Positions 1 through 12,200 of a DNA stretch of 64,000 nt are shown here, piece by piece. Made by a program: the position numbers and the translations under genes. Source of the stretch: Brasenia schreberi (lineage: Eukaryota > Streptophyta > Magnoliopsida > Nymphaeales > Cabombaceae); NCBI GenBank assembly GCA_036023115.1, contig JAYKKT010000091.1, positions 29,020,001 to 29,084,000 of the forward strand, given 5' to 3'. Every line of letters starts with the position of its first letter. Within the stretch, counting starts at the first letter, position 1. The notes beneath the pieces were generated by a model. It made no database searches. It was not told the origin of the DNA and saw only the letters and a list, made by a program, of their open reading frames with translations.

Positions 1-256
1 TATGAACCCATTGCTGCAGAAAGTTTCCTAGGTTGCCATGACCTATGCACATATTGAAACCGAAGAACAAGTTCATTAAGAACCTATACTCGTTTTCTCG
101 TTTCTCTTGCTTCTTGTTTATGCAACAGGTAAGCAGTCGATTTATCCATCATAATCCATGAGAGCATTTGGAGAAGACACCATCATGCATTGTCAGTTCA
201 TACACTAATGAACAGAAACAACAGGAAACTTGAAGACAAGGAGAGAAGATACTAAC
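1..256. other. Intron 4 of the SCI1-like gene
   Basis: This stretch lies downstream of the exon 4 donor on the minus strand (GTTAGT read from 256 leftward). I searched it for the next conserved SCI1 exon, expected to begin with a Tyr-Tyr-Asn-Leu-Asp-Ala type peptide, and did not find it. No other feature is visible. Confidence 0.6.
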
Positions 257-298
257 TTCTTTGATGGAAATGTAGCTGTGTTATGATCCTCCATAAAC
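257..298 (-). CDS. SCI1: SCI1-like exon 4 (42 bp)
   Basis: Read on the minus strand, the acceptor ends CTTCACAG (AG at 299-300). The exon encodes [13 protein letters not shown] preceded by the last base of a Glu codon, and ends with AA before a GTTAGT donor (GT at 255-256). The length of 42 (1 + 13 codons + 2) keeps the frame. This is one of the most conserved stretches of the family, so the assignment is firm although the exon is tiny and has no start codon. Confidence 0.88.
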
Positions 299-3200
299 CT
301 GTGAAGAAATTTAAAGCAACTTAATTTTGTAAAAGAAGAACATGATGTGAATCTGCAGAACAAGGATTTTCTGCCATTTAGACAAAGATATAAAGTGAGA
401 TTTTATGAAGCAAAACTCTAACATTAAAAAAAAAGCAAGATCCAGAAAAAGTTTTGATATATATTCCAACCACTTCAAACTTAAAAGACAACACATTAGT
501 GAAAAAACTATTGGAGAGATTGTGTCGTACTCCTTGAACATTTGTTTCTCCTCCCAATTTGATAATGTTTCCAAGTTTACCTGCACATAGAGTTAATCTA
601 CTCAATAAAAATGTTATCCAATAGAGCACGCAGAATGATATTAATTACCTTGGTCATTGACAACATTTAACCAAGTTATCTATGTCATCAGTAGCAGATG
701 GTAGAATGTAAGCGCTTAGCTATAACAAAATTAGTTGTATGTTACCAATAAAGAACAAAAAGAATATATTTTGTTCAAAAATATACAAGAAATGTATATC
801 AAATGAATTGCACAAATGTAAATTATAAAAGTGCAAAACATTACACAAACATATATAACACATTAAAGGAAGAAGAAAATAAACAGGAAGAAGAAGAGGC
901 AGGCAGGAAAAAAAAGTAGAAGAAAAAGAGCAGACACCAAAAGAAAAGGAAAATTGAGAATGAGAAGAAAATAGGGGAAAGGGACAAACGACAAGAATGA
1001 ATAATGAAAAAGGAAATGGAAAAAAAAAAGAAATGGGAGTGACCACCTTGATGATATTGATACCATAACCACCTGATAGTGTGACCATAAAGGGTGATGT
1101 TGCAGCCCAATTGATTGCTTGAATCACCAATTAACAATGTTATTAAAATCAAACAGTGTCAATCTTATCGTGTATTGGTAGTTTGGTACCTAAATTGCAA
1201 CATATCATTTATCGGACAGATGCACCATTGTCCTGTATGATACGTTGTTGATTTCTCAGAGGCCATGTTCGACTTCTGAGGTCTAAGGGTTGTTTTAAGC
1301 TCTCCAGAGGGTGTTGGACAGCGAGGCCAGAGAACTACGGAATTGGAACTCCAGTCCAGTTGCAGTGGCCCACACCCAGGGCTGAGCTGCTGATGAGCCT
1401 CGTAATCAGGAGAAAAGTGGTGTCATACGACCCCACTTTTTTTACTATGCACCTAGGCCAGCTTTGATTATGACGGAACTGTAGTCCCAGTTCTTTACTC
1501 CTAAGCCACTTAATCAAACACCCCCGTAAGGCCGTTTCTTCGGCCTCCCTACTCATTTCTTTCCCTAAGAAGACCCTTGCTTTCTCCTCCAAAACTCCTG
1601 AGATTTACCTAGCTTTCAGTAGCGCCACCTACAGGATAAGCATGCATGATTTTACTTAATCTATTGAAGCAAACCCAAACTAATACGAGCTTGAATCCTG
1701 ATTCCAATTCGATTGAGAATTACTACAGTAAGGAAGTCTAGGAATCTAAGAACAGCAGAGAGAAAAAATGGTTATGAGATGCAATTTTTAGGGATATATC
1801 ATGCATGGTGGAGTTAGTTGTGTGAGACATCATCTAACCGAAGCCAGAATAAACATGTAACCTTACTCGATTGTCCTCCACAAGTCAAGATTTGCTAAAA
1901 AAACAGAGGATATGCTTACCGTACAAGATAAGTGCACAACTCTTAATGGAATCTATCAAAGTGAGCCCGAACTGACCTTACTTTACAAGCTTGAATCATG
2001 ATTCCCATTTGATTGAGAATTACTACGGCAAGGAATTCCCAGAACAACGGAGAGAAAAAATGTTATGAGATGCAATTTCTACGGACACATCATGCATAGC
2101 GGAGTTAGCCATGTGAGACATCATACCAAAACCAGAATAAACAAGTGATATTACCATATTGTTCTTCTACAAGTCAATGTGCAAACGCTCAAAGAAAGAG
2201 GATACACAAGCAAGAAGATAAGAACATGGGGAACCAAGAGGACCACAAGGACCAGAAGTAGCTTCTAGAGGAGTACAAAGAGAAGAATAAAAAAATAACT
2301 CGTTTTTCCATCTCTTATTTATTTTGAATTTTGAAATGTTAGAATCTATGATTCTCTTGACTTATAGTAATTTAAAACTTTAACATGTTTGACAATTTTG
2401 CATGCTAGAAGAGTACAAAAAGGCAAATATTATGTATGTATTGTTTCCTCGGATTATCCATTAAAAATTACATTCTATGTTTCCAAGAGACAAAGTAGGT
2501 TGGAGAAAAACCAAAGGAGATTGAGAATACATGTTTTAAATTATGGTACTCAAGAAAGAAAAGGACTTAAAATGAATTTGGTATTATTGTAAATAAAATT
2601 TAAAAGAATAGCAGAGTAGACATATATCAGCATGAGGACCAAATTATGATGAGGACAAATTATGATAGTGAAATTAGTATTAGGGGTAGAGGCTTTAAAT
2701 AAAATTTGTACACATGTACTCCAAGTAGGACTAGAAGATAGTATAAAAAAAAAAATTTGAAGGAGTTAGATAAGGTAATTCAAAAGATTTCATAAGGATA
2801 TGATTTGTTTAAGAGGAGATCTAAATGGAAATGTAGCTAAAGAGGCATTAGAATATTAAGGCATTCATGGCAACTATGGGTTTGGAGATTTAAATAAGGT
2901 AAGAAAACTTTAAATTTTGTTATAGCATATAATCTCTTTTTAGCTAATATAATTTTCTGAAAAATAAGATAGAGCATTTAACTACTTATAAGAGTGACTT
3001 GTCACAAATACAAATTGATTATTTTTCCTATAGAAGAAAAGGTAGATCGTGTTATAAGGATTGCAAGATAATTTCAGAAGAAAGCTTAACTCGCCAACAT
3101 CGACTTTTAGTTATGAATTTGCAAATAAAAAAGTAGACAAAGAATACATATAGGTAGTAGGCTAAATGACAAAACCTCAAAAATGAAAAAAAGGTATATT

Positions 3201-6200
3201 TAAACATAAAGTTCTTAAAGGAGATGTTTGAAATTATAATAAGTATACCTTCTAATATGTGGAACAATATGGATAAGCATATTAGGAAAGTAATAAAGGA
3301 TGTGTTAAGTGAATGTAAGGGAGGCGTACCAATACAAAAGGAAGCTTGGTGGTGGAGTGCAGTGGTGCAAGATAAGATCAAGGTAAAAAGGGCACGTTAT
3401 AAATTATATTATATCAATAAGACTAATGAAAATTGGAAGAAAAAGCTAAAGTTCATTAGTGAAGCAAAAGCTAAAATTTGAGAAGATTTATATAAAATAC
3501 TTACTCAAAAGAATGTGAAAGAAATACTTTTAGGATAGTTAAGACTAGAGATAATTTTTAGGATAGCTAAGGCTAGAGATAAGAAAACTAAAAATCTTAA
3601 TTATGTTAGATGCATCAAAGACAATGATGAAAAAATTCTAGTGGCAAATGATGATATAAGAAATAGATCAAAAAACTATTTTTATGAGCTTTTTAATGAA
3701 AATAAAGATGTTAGTATTAACTTAGGAGAGTTAGCCAAATCAAAAAAGTATATAAACCACAATTTCTACTCATGTATTCAAAAGAATGAAGTCAAAGAGG
3801 CTCTTAAACATATGAAGGGTGGTAAATCGGTAGGACCAGACAATATTCCTATAGAAGTTTGAAAAATACTAGGAGAAATAGGAATCACTTGGCTCACAAG
3901 ACTATTTAATGAAATATGGAGAAACCAAAATATGCCCAAGGAATGGAGAGCGAGTACACTTATACCCATATATAAGAACAAAAGAGACATTCAGAATTGT
4001 ACGAATTATTGAGGTATCAAGTTAATGAGCCATACTATGAAATTGTAGGAAAGAATTATCGAACATAGGTTAAGACAAGTATCAAGTACAATAGAGAACC
4101 AATTTGGATTCATGCCATGCAGATCTACTATTGAAGTGATTCACCTTTTGAAGAAGTCTTATTGAACATTTTACAGCAAAAAAGAAAGACCTTCACATGA
4201 TATTTATTGATCTAAAAAAAACTTACGATAGGGTACCAAGGGAGGTTTTTTTGAGAACTTTGGAAAAAAAAGTATTCCATTGACATACATTAACCTTATA
4301 AGAGACATGTACGATCGTGCAAAAACATGTGTGAGGACTCATGAAGGAATGACATACTTCTTTGAAGTTAATATTGGGTTACGTCAAGGATCAACTTTAA
4401 GTCCATACTTATTTATAATGGTGATTGATGAGTTAACAAAACATATTCAAGATGAAGTACCTTGGTATATGTTTGTGTTAGTGGAGGAGTCTAAAGAAAA
4501 AGTTAATAGAAAATTGAAACTATGGAGAGAAACATTAGAAAGCAAAGGCCTCCAACTTAGTAGAACAAAGACAGAATATATGGAATGTAAGTTAGATCAT
4601 TTGGTTACTTTAGAGGACAAAGAAATTAAAATTGACACACATTACATCCCCCCAAAGTCAAGTTTTAAATGCCTAGGGTTAATTTTTCATAGTCATGGAA
4701 GAATTGATGGAGATGTTACACATAGAATTAATGTTGGTTGATTAAAATGGAGAGGAGCATCATATATTCTTTGTGATAAGAACATACCATTAAAGATAAA
4801 AGGTAAATATTATAGAGCAACAATTAGACCTGCCATGTTTTATGGTTCTAAGTGTTGGGCAGTTAATCATCAACATGTATAAAAGATGTTTGCGACAGAA
4901 ATGAAGATGTTGAGATGGATGAGTGGTCATACAAGAAAAGACCGTATACATAATGAGGTTATTAGAAACAAATTAGGAGTGGCACCAATAGAGGATAAAA
5001 TGAGAGAATATCATTTAAGATGGTTTGGACATATAGAAAGAAGATAAAAAGAAGAACCTGTAAGAAGGTATAAAAAAATAAATTTGGAAAGTATTAAAAG
5101 AAGTAGAGGATGACCACAAAAGTGTTGGAAAGAAACAATAAAGAATGGTCTAGCTTATTGTGAGTTAACTGCTAACATGGCACATGATAGGGCTCTGTGG
5201 AAACAAAGAATCGATTTAGTCGACCCTGTCTAGTATGGGAAAAGGCTTAGTTGTTATTGTTGTTGTAGTTAAGACTAGAGATAAGAAAACTAAGGAGAAG
5301 ATTTTTGTGATAAGTGATGATAGAAAAAATAGATAGAAAAATTAATTTTATAAGTTTTTTAACGAAAATATAGGTATTAATATTAGCTTAAGAGACCTAA
5401 CCAAATCAGAAGAGTATATAAACTGCAATTTTTAATGACGTACTCGTAAACTTACGAAGGTTGGTAAATCTTTAAGACAAAACAATATTCCTATAAAAGT
5501 GTGGAAAATTCTATTAGAGATGTATAATACTTGACTTAGTAGATTATTTAATGAAATATAAAAAAATACTTGAGGAATGGAGGAAGATTACAATTATAGC
5601 CATATAGAAGAATAAGAGAGACATTCAGAATTATGCAAATTATCAAAGTATCAAGCTGATAAGTTGTACTATGAAATTATGGAAAAGAATTATTGAGCAT
5701 AGGTTGAGACAAATATCGAGTACAACGGAGAACCAATTTGTATTCATGCAAGAAAGATCTATTATTGAGGCTATTCAGCTATTGAGACGTCTTATAAAAT
5801 ATTTTAGAACAAAAAAGAACCTTCACATGATATTTATTGATTTAAAAAAACTTATGATAGGTTATCAAGAGATATTATTTGGAGAACTTTAAAAAAAAGA
5901 GGTAACCCACTGACATACATCAACCTTATAAGAGACATATATGATAGTGCAAAAATATATGTTAGGACCCATGAAGGAATGACAGGTTTCTTTGAAGTTA
6001 ATATTAGATTACATTAATGATTAGCTTTAAGTTCATATTTATTTGTATTGGTCATTAACGAGCTAACAAACCATATTTAAGATGAAGTTCCTTGTTGTAT
6101 GTTATTCGTAGATGATATTATATTAGTGGATGAGCATGAAAAAAGCTAATAGGAAATTGGAGCTCTGGACAGAAACATTAGTGAAGAAGTGTGTTCTTAT

Positions 6201-9200
6201 TTTTTTTATGAACTTGGTATAGGTCGCTACGTGCATCCTCACATTTAACAAGTATTACATGTTGGTTGGGTGTGAATGAAAGTAGAATATGTCACACCGA
6301 CACTTCATTACTAGAGAGGGAGAGAGTTAGTGTTGAAATTTGTAAGAGGCGCAACAGATGATCGAATATGAAAAATAATAAGAAACGATGAAGAGTAAAG
6401 ATTACAGGAGGGGGCAGACCCTCCAATGGAGGTCGACCCCCCTCTCTTTCTTAATCTCAAACTCTTAACCCTAATACGAGAAGTCCAGCCCTTCTATAAT
6501 GGGTTGTGAAACATAAAATGACTAAAATGCCCTTAGTACCACGGGCAATTACAATAATATCCAAATATCAGAAATTACAAAACTAACACTAAAATAGCAA
6601 ATATTCATATTTTTCAGTACCCTCTCTCAAGTTGGGAGTGAGATACTTCAAACTCCAAACTTGCAAAAAAGTTAGTTCTTTCTTCACCACAATTGCACCA
6701 ATGATCTATCTGAGGCTTGTCTAAATCAACTTGAACAATTAAGATCATATTTGGATAGCGCACCACCCTTCTGTGGGTGTTGACCGCTCCTCTTCTTCTT
6801 TCTTCTCAATAAAGTGACTAGGGAGCAACACTTGAAAAGTCATGTTTTTTTTTCTTCCCTTGAGAAAACTGATTTTTATGATAGTAGGTACTATCTCCAC
6901 TATACACACTTCAAACGGCTTGTTTTGCGCCCCTTCACATGGTGATTGTTGCCGGTGTGTTGGTTGGGTGTCCTCTTCTTAACACTCAAATAGCAAAATA
7001 CACACATCTGTTCATACTAGTCGATTTGCGTCCCTTCACATGGTGACTACAACCGCTTTTTCAAGCCCTCCTGGTTGTTCATTTCAACAACTCAAGATTT
7101 TAATTTTTATGCTTTTTGGTGATACTGTCACATTCCATACCAACAAATTTCTCTAGCCTCTTCTATGATTTGATTTGTCATGCATATGTAGTGAAAAATA
7201 TTGATATTCTGCATTTTATCTTTCCTTCTATGTGCATTCTGCTATTTTTCCAATGGAGAAAATCATCATGTACTACTTCATATCTTCTTTAATCTTTTTC
7301 TGAATTTTCAGCCCTCTTAAACATTTCATCACACTTGATGGGCAGGTAAATATCTCTCTTGGGCATTTCATGTTCACTTTCCCAAATGCTTCATTCGGCC
7401 TCTCATTCTGCACAAACCTGTTGATCACCGAGTTCCAAGACACTATATCCTCACAGGCATTTCTTCAAACACTTGGTGTCAATCATAAAATTCTCCCGGG
7501 CAAGCAGCTCATAAGTGTCTTACTTTATAAGCCACTTGTTTCTACAAGCATTCTTGACTGCAAACATGAGAACCATGATAGTTGAACGGAGGTAGGTGTC
7601 ACTTTTATGATCATATACCTTCTTCATTAGCTGTACTAAATCTCTGTAAGGTGTGTCATTATTTGCACAATTACGATGTCTGAATTCAAGCAACTGAGAT
7701 CTGCATAAATGGCATGTTGTTGATTCACATTTCTCGTGCTTTTTTTGTTGTTCATCATCAGGCTTAAAGGCAAATGGCTGAAGAGACAGGCGTGCACCAA
7801 AAACAAACAAGTTCATTGCAAGTCCACATATGATCGAATTCCATATGATAATATCCCTCTACTTCATGAACTCAAACACGTCCCAAGCTTGATCTAGGGA
7901 CCCGCATTTTGAAAACATTCAATCAGAGAAGTACCTAATAACCTAACCCAAGAGCCCCTGTTGTGCGCAACCGAAAAGAATGCCCACCATGGTGAGGCAA
8001 TCAGGTTTCACGTGTTCCTGCAGCATCTGGGAAAACAATTGCAGTGCCTCATTGGGGTGGCCGTTCTGGCAATACCCACAAATCACAGCACTCCATGAAA
8101 TGGCGTCCCTCTCAGGCATCCCATCAAATACTTTACGCGCTTCATCCAAGCTTCCGCATTTACAGTACATATTCACCAGAGCAATAGCTACGAACACATT
8201 CTTTCCCAACCCCATCTCTTTGACACAATCATGAATCCATTGGCCAATTTTTGAGTCACCCAACTGCGAGCAGGTTGATAGGACACAAACCATAGTAAAG
8301 TTATCGCGCTCAACATTGTTCACAAACAATTCTCGAAATAGAATAATGGCCTCAGCAAACCGCCCATGGCGTTCATAAGCGCCAATCATGGCAGTCCACG
8401 AGACAACATTTCTATGAGGCATTCCATCAAACAGTTGGCGTGAAACTCGTAAATCATCAAATCTCCCATACATCAACAATAAACTTGTCCCCACGAACCT
8501 GCAAACCCCTCTTCAAGAAATGTGCAGTTATTGGGCCACGGTGACCCGGCACGAGCCATAAAGCCATACATTTCTATGGCTTCCTCCATGAATCCATGGC
8601 ACATGTATCCCCTTAATGGCAACTTGCAGGAGGAAGAAGAGAGGGATGCTTTTCTTTGCTCACCATCATCATTCTAAACCGTAATTTCTTCTCATTCCCT
8701 GCAATGATCTTGCTGACTACTGAAAAGCAATGTCTCGTCATACCAGCATCGCCAAATCTCAAGAGATCACAACACGTGTAATGCGAGGATGCACTACTCG
8801 TAAGGAACTGGAGCACTTTCATGCTTACATCCTCCGCCATGCTCAGGAGCGAAACAACTACCTTCTCCATATGCTCATACGTCCATTTTCAGAGGTTGGT
8901 TGTCGTCATTGCCTCTCAATCTCTTTATCTCTCAAACACACACGTCTGCACCCACTACCCGTTGCTTCCATCAATCGAACGGCTCTGATACCATGTTAAA
9001 ATTTGTGAGAGACGCAAAGGATGATCGAATATGAATAATAATAAGAAACGATGAAGAGTAAAAGTGGAGATTGGAGGAGGGGGCAGACCCTCCAATGAAG
9101 GTCGCCCCCCCCCCCTCTCTTTTTCTATTTCTTAATCTCAAACTCTTAACCCTAATAAAAGAAGTTAAGCCCTTATATAATGGGTTGTGAAACATAAAAT

Positions 9201-12200
9201 GACTAAAATACCCTTAGTACTATAGGTAATTACAATAATACCCAAATATCAGAAATTACAAAACTAGCACTAAAACAGCTGATATTCACATTCTTCAACA
9301 GTTAGATATTATGTCACACCACCTCCAACATCTCCTGATGACATTGTTGCACTCCTTCATATATACACATACACACATTTATATAGAGAGAGAGTTAGAT
9401 ATTGTAACTTTAAAACATGAATAATGATGATAACCTTTTACTTTTAAGAGATAGAGTGTCATTTGGAAAGTTAGAAGAGTGTATGAAAAAAATATAAGAA
9501 ACCCTCATTATTGTCATGCCCCCAAAAGTAAAGGTTTGGCATAATATAACTATTAACCAACTCCGTAAGCTGGTAACCAGTTAATCTAAGGTGTATGTCA
9601 ACTGTGTGACACTATAATTTGAGATGCCAATGCAGCTATAGCTGAGTGTAGGATGGATACAACAAAAAGTAATCCTTTTCTGCTTTTTTTCTCTTTATTT
9701 ATTTATCTTCTTCTTTGTCTTCTTGCTTTGCCTTTTTCTTCCCCCAATTCATGATATGCTCTCTTCTTCATATGTTTCTTCTCTGTAAGCATCACAACTT
9801 TTTTACTGTATTATTTTTGTATTGGTTAATACTTTTGCTTTACATCAAACAGCATCATAATGTGATTGATTTATCATTGTTGTCAAAGTTTTAGTATATA
9901 TCTTTTGTTGAGCAATAATCAGTGGAATATAGATATATGCAGCACAAATACATAATTATGCGTCAGATGATTGTGAAAACGCTACCTTCTTCTAATATGC
10001 CCTACATTTACAGGTAGCAGCTGATACATACAGCACAGATACTGTGATAATAGGACCTTTGTTTGTTATCCGGCAAATTTCTTTAAAATGAAATAATTGG
10101 CTATTCTTCCAGTAAATTTTATGGATTTGATACTAATTTGCATCTCATATGGTGATAAATTTGTACAGATATGAAGAATTTTGTATATATGGTCATAATT
10201 TTCTAGCAATTTTTTTATATTCATTCATGCAGCTGCATGTCCATATTACAGTATAGAGTTGCCTTATTCATTCTTTTGTTCTTCTTTTACATGCATACAT
10301 GATATACATTTCTATTTTTGATTGACATAATGAAATCCAATCATATTTATCAATAAAAGGTGTATCACATATATCGTATGATACGTTCTATACATTACTG
10401 TATCGTGCGACAGGATATGTATCACATCATCCAATCTGATAATATCACAGGTTGCGATACATGACCTGTATTGTATCATAATACAATATGATGTCTTATA
10501 TCGTATGAGACGAGACGCATAACATTGCTTCTCACCACCATAGCTCCTCGTCTGAAGCATTACAAGTGCCAAAAGAAAAGTCAACCAAGGCAAAAGGTGA
10601 GAGAGAGAAAGAAAGAGGAGGGAAAGGGCGAAGGCTACAACCGTTAGCTGGTACATGAATGTGGAATGGTTGGTATGATTGTGGCATGAAGAGGGGGAGA
10701 AAAGAAAATAGAGGGGAAAAAGGTGGTTTACGTGGGTTTAGGATGGAGTGAGGAGAGAGAATATGGGGATGGAACATGGTGTGGATATGTTAAAGTCAAA
10801 GAGAAAATGAAAAAGAATGTATATTCCTTTCTATCCTACTTTTAACTTTCAAGTTTCAGGTTTTTTTTTCTTTTTTTATAATACATAATCACAAGATATA
10901 AGAAAATTTTAATAAAATAAATACAATATACTTAATTGTGTCCCTGCACTCAAAAATTTTCAAAATTGTCATGTCCCACAACTGCACCTGCATCCGCATT
11001 TGCACCGACACCCTTGTGATATAGCTGCTAGTAGGTCACCCGTCCACACTTTGGAATTCTTATGGAATCTGATCATTAGTACTCAAAGGATTGAAACTCT
11101 AGTAAAATATGACAGTTTTGGGTTGGCATGGGACACATGATGCAATCCTCCTTTTCAGTAGGCTTGGGAAAGGATATCCAAGGGCAAACCTCACAACTGT
11201 TGGAGTTTCAGCATGCATATAACATATAAATATGTGTGTGTGCGTCCAATTGTTTAAGAGCATATATTTCTTATACTCTTAACAGTTTCATAATTAAAAA
11301 TGCAAAGCAACAAATGTAGGTATCAGTTTGCAGCAGCACCACTGAGTATTGAAATTAGAAGAAAAGCGAATGTATCTACCTGTTTTATTTCGGCTAACCA
11401 TGCAGTAAACTCTGGCCTTTTGTTCCTAAGAGAAAGAAATCATCCACAAAATAGGTAAACGTCACTGGCTATAGATAGTCAAAAGATGAGTAGAAGCATG
11501 ATAACATTGGAAGCAAAAAAATGACAACAGAAGCCCTGCAAAAATAAGTAAAAAATAAAAGGAAGAAAAGTGTGTCATGCAAGATAAATAGTTCGTTGAG
11601 AAAACATGCGGTAAACATGTGGATGATGAGATACAAGAATGGTTTGCAAAGTCACATCAACAGCATGATAAGCACAATGTGTCACTAACCATGGCTAAAG
11701 ATACATAACCACACCTTTTCCCTCATTAGGTGGGATTAGCCAGATGGTGCAACATGACTTCTTAGGAAGTTCACCCGTCCCAGACTCCAAATACCATTAT
11801 CACCCAAGCACGGTTAAATTTGGATTTCTAATTGGATCTTATGCATCAGTGATGGAAATCATGCACCCTTTCTTAAAAGATAGGACAAAGTTTCACACCG
11901 GTATCAGTTGTTAATGCAGGCTTGGGACCTACAAACTAAGGGTGGACCTTCACCATAGGTGGAGTGGAACTAAGGGTAGTGAGATTCAGTGATACAAACG
12001 ATATTCAAATAGAAAATCAAATGCTCTAAACGATATTGAAATTTAGCCTAGAAAGAGTAAGTGATGGTGTTGAGACTAGGTTGCTGAAATATGTCACTAA
12101 CTAGGTCAAATAACTAAATAAGAATCATGTCAAAGCTTCCACCACCTATATCATCATCCACCAATTGCTTCTCTAGAAGCAATGTCTCCATGATCTAAAA

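Larger units (their letters stand above)
1135..2405. mobile_element. Truncated non-autonomous hAT element
   Basis: The left end CAATGTTATTAAAATC matches the hAT termini of this window, and blocks at 1187-1265 and 1692-2405 align with the complete 964-bp copy at 58265-59228 (shared: ACCTAAATTGCA, GAGATGCAATTT, GAACCACAAGGACCAG-like and TTATTTATTTTGAA segments). Homology stops at about 2405, where RTE LINE sequence begins, so the right end and target duplication are missing. Relative to the right-hand copy it contains an extra block (about 1280-1690) and an internal duplication. Confidence 0.65.
6331..9300 (-). mobile_element. Non-autonomous LTR retrotransposon carrying PPR gene fragments
   Basis: Two directly repeated LTRs (6331-6619 and 8994-9300) are flanked by a perfect 5-bp duplication GTTAG (6326-6330 and 9301-9305). 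Immediately inside the right LTR, the minus strand reads TGGTATCAGAGCCG, the classic initiator tRNA-Met primer binding site. Inside the left LTR the minus strand reads TTGAGAGAGGG, a polypurine tract. The element is therefore on the minus strand with its 5' LTR on the right. The 2.37-kb interior shows no gag, protease, integrase or reverse transcriptase. It instead holds parts of a PPR gene and other unidentified sequence, so mobility must have relied on proteins supplied in trans (inference). Confidence 0.88.

Noticed and set aside
720..1152. Phe/Ser-rich minus-strand open frames
   Set aside because: They read a homopurine/homopyrimidine tract in the SCI1 intron and show no domain.
10312..10777. 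Minus-strand frames of 81 and 114 codons
   Set aside because: They run across a GTATC-rich hAT-like element and a purine-rich stretch; composition is low complexity with no family resemblance.
11743..11868. Functional 5S rRNA gene
   Set aside because: Many substitutions in the conserved internal promoter and no terminator T-run at the proper position; better explained as a 5S-derived repeat.
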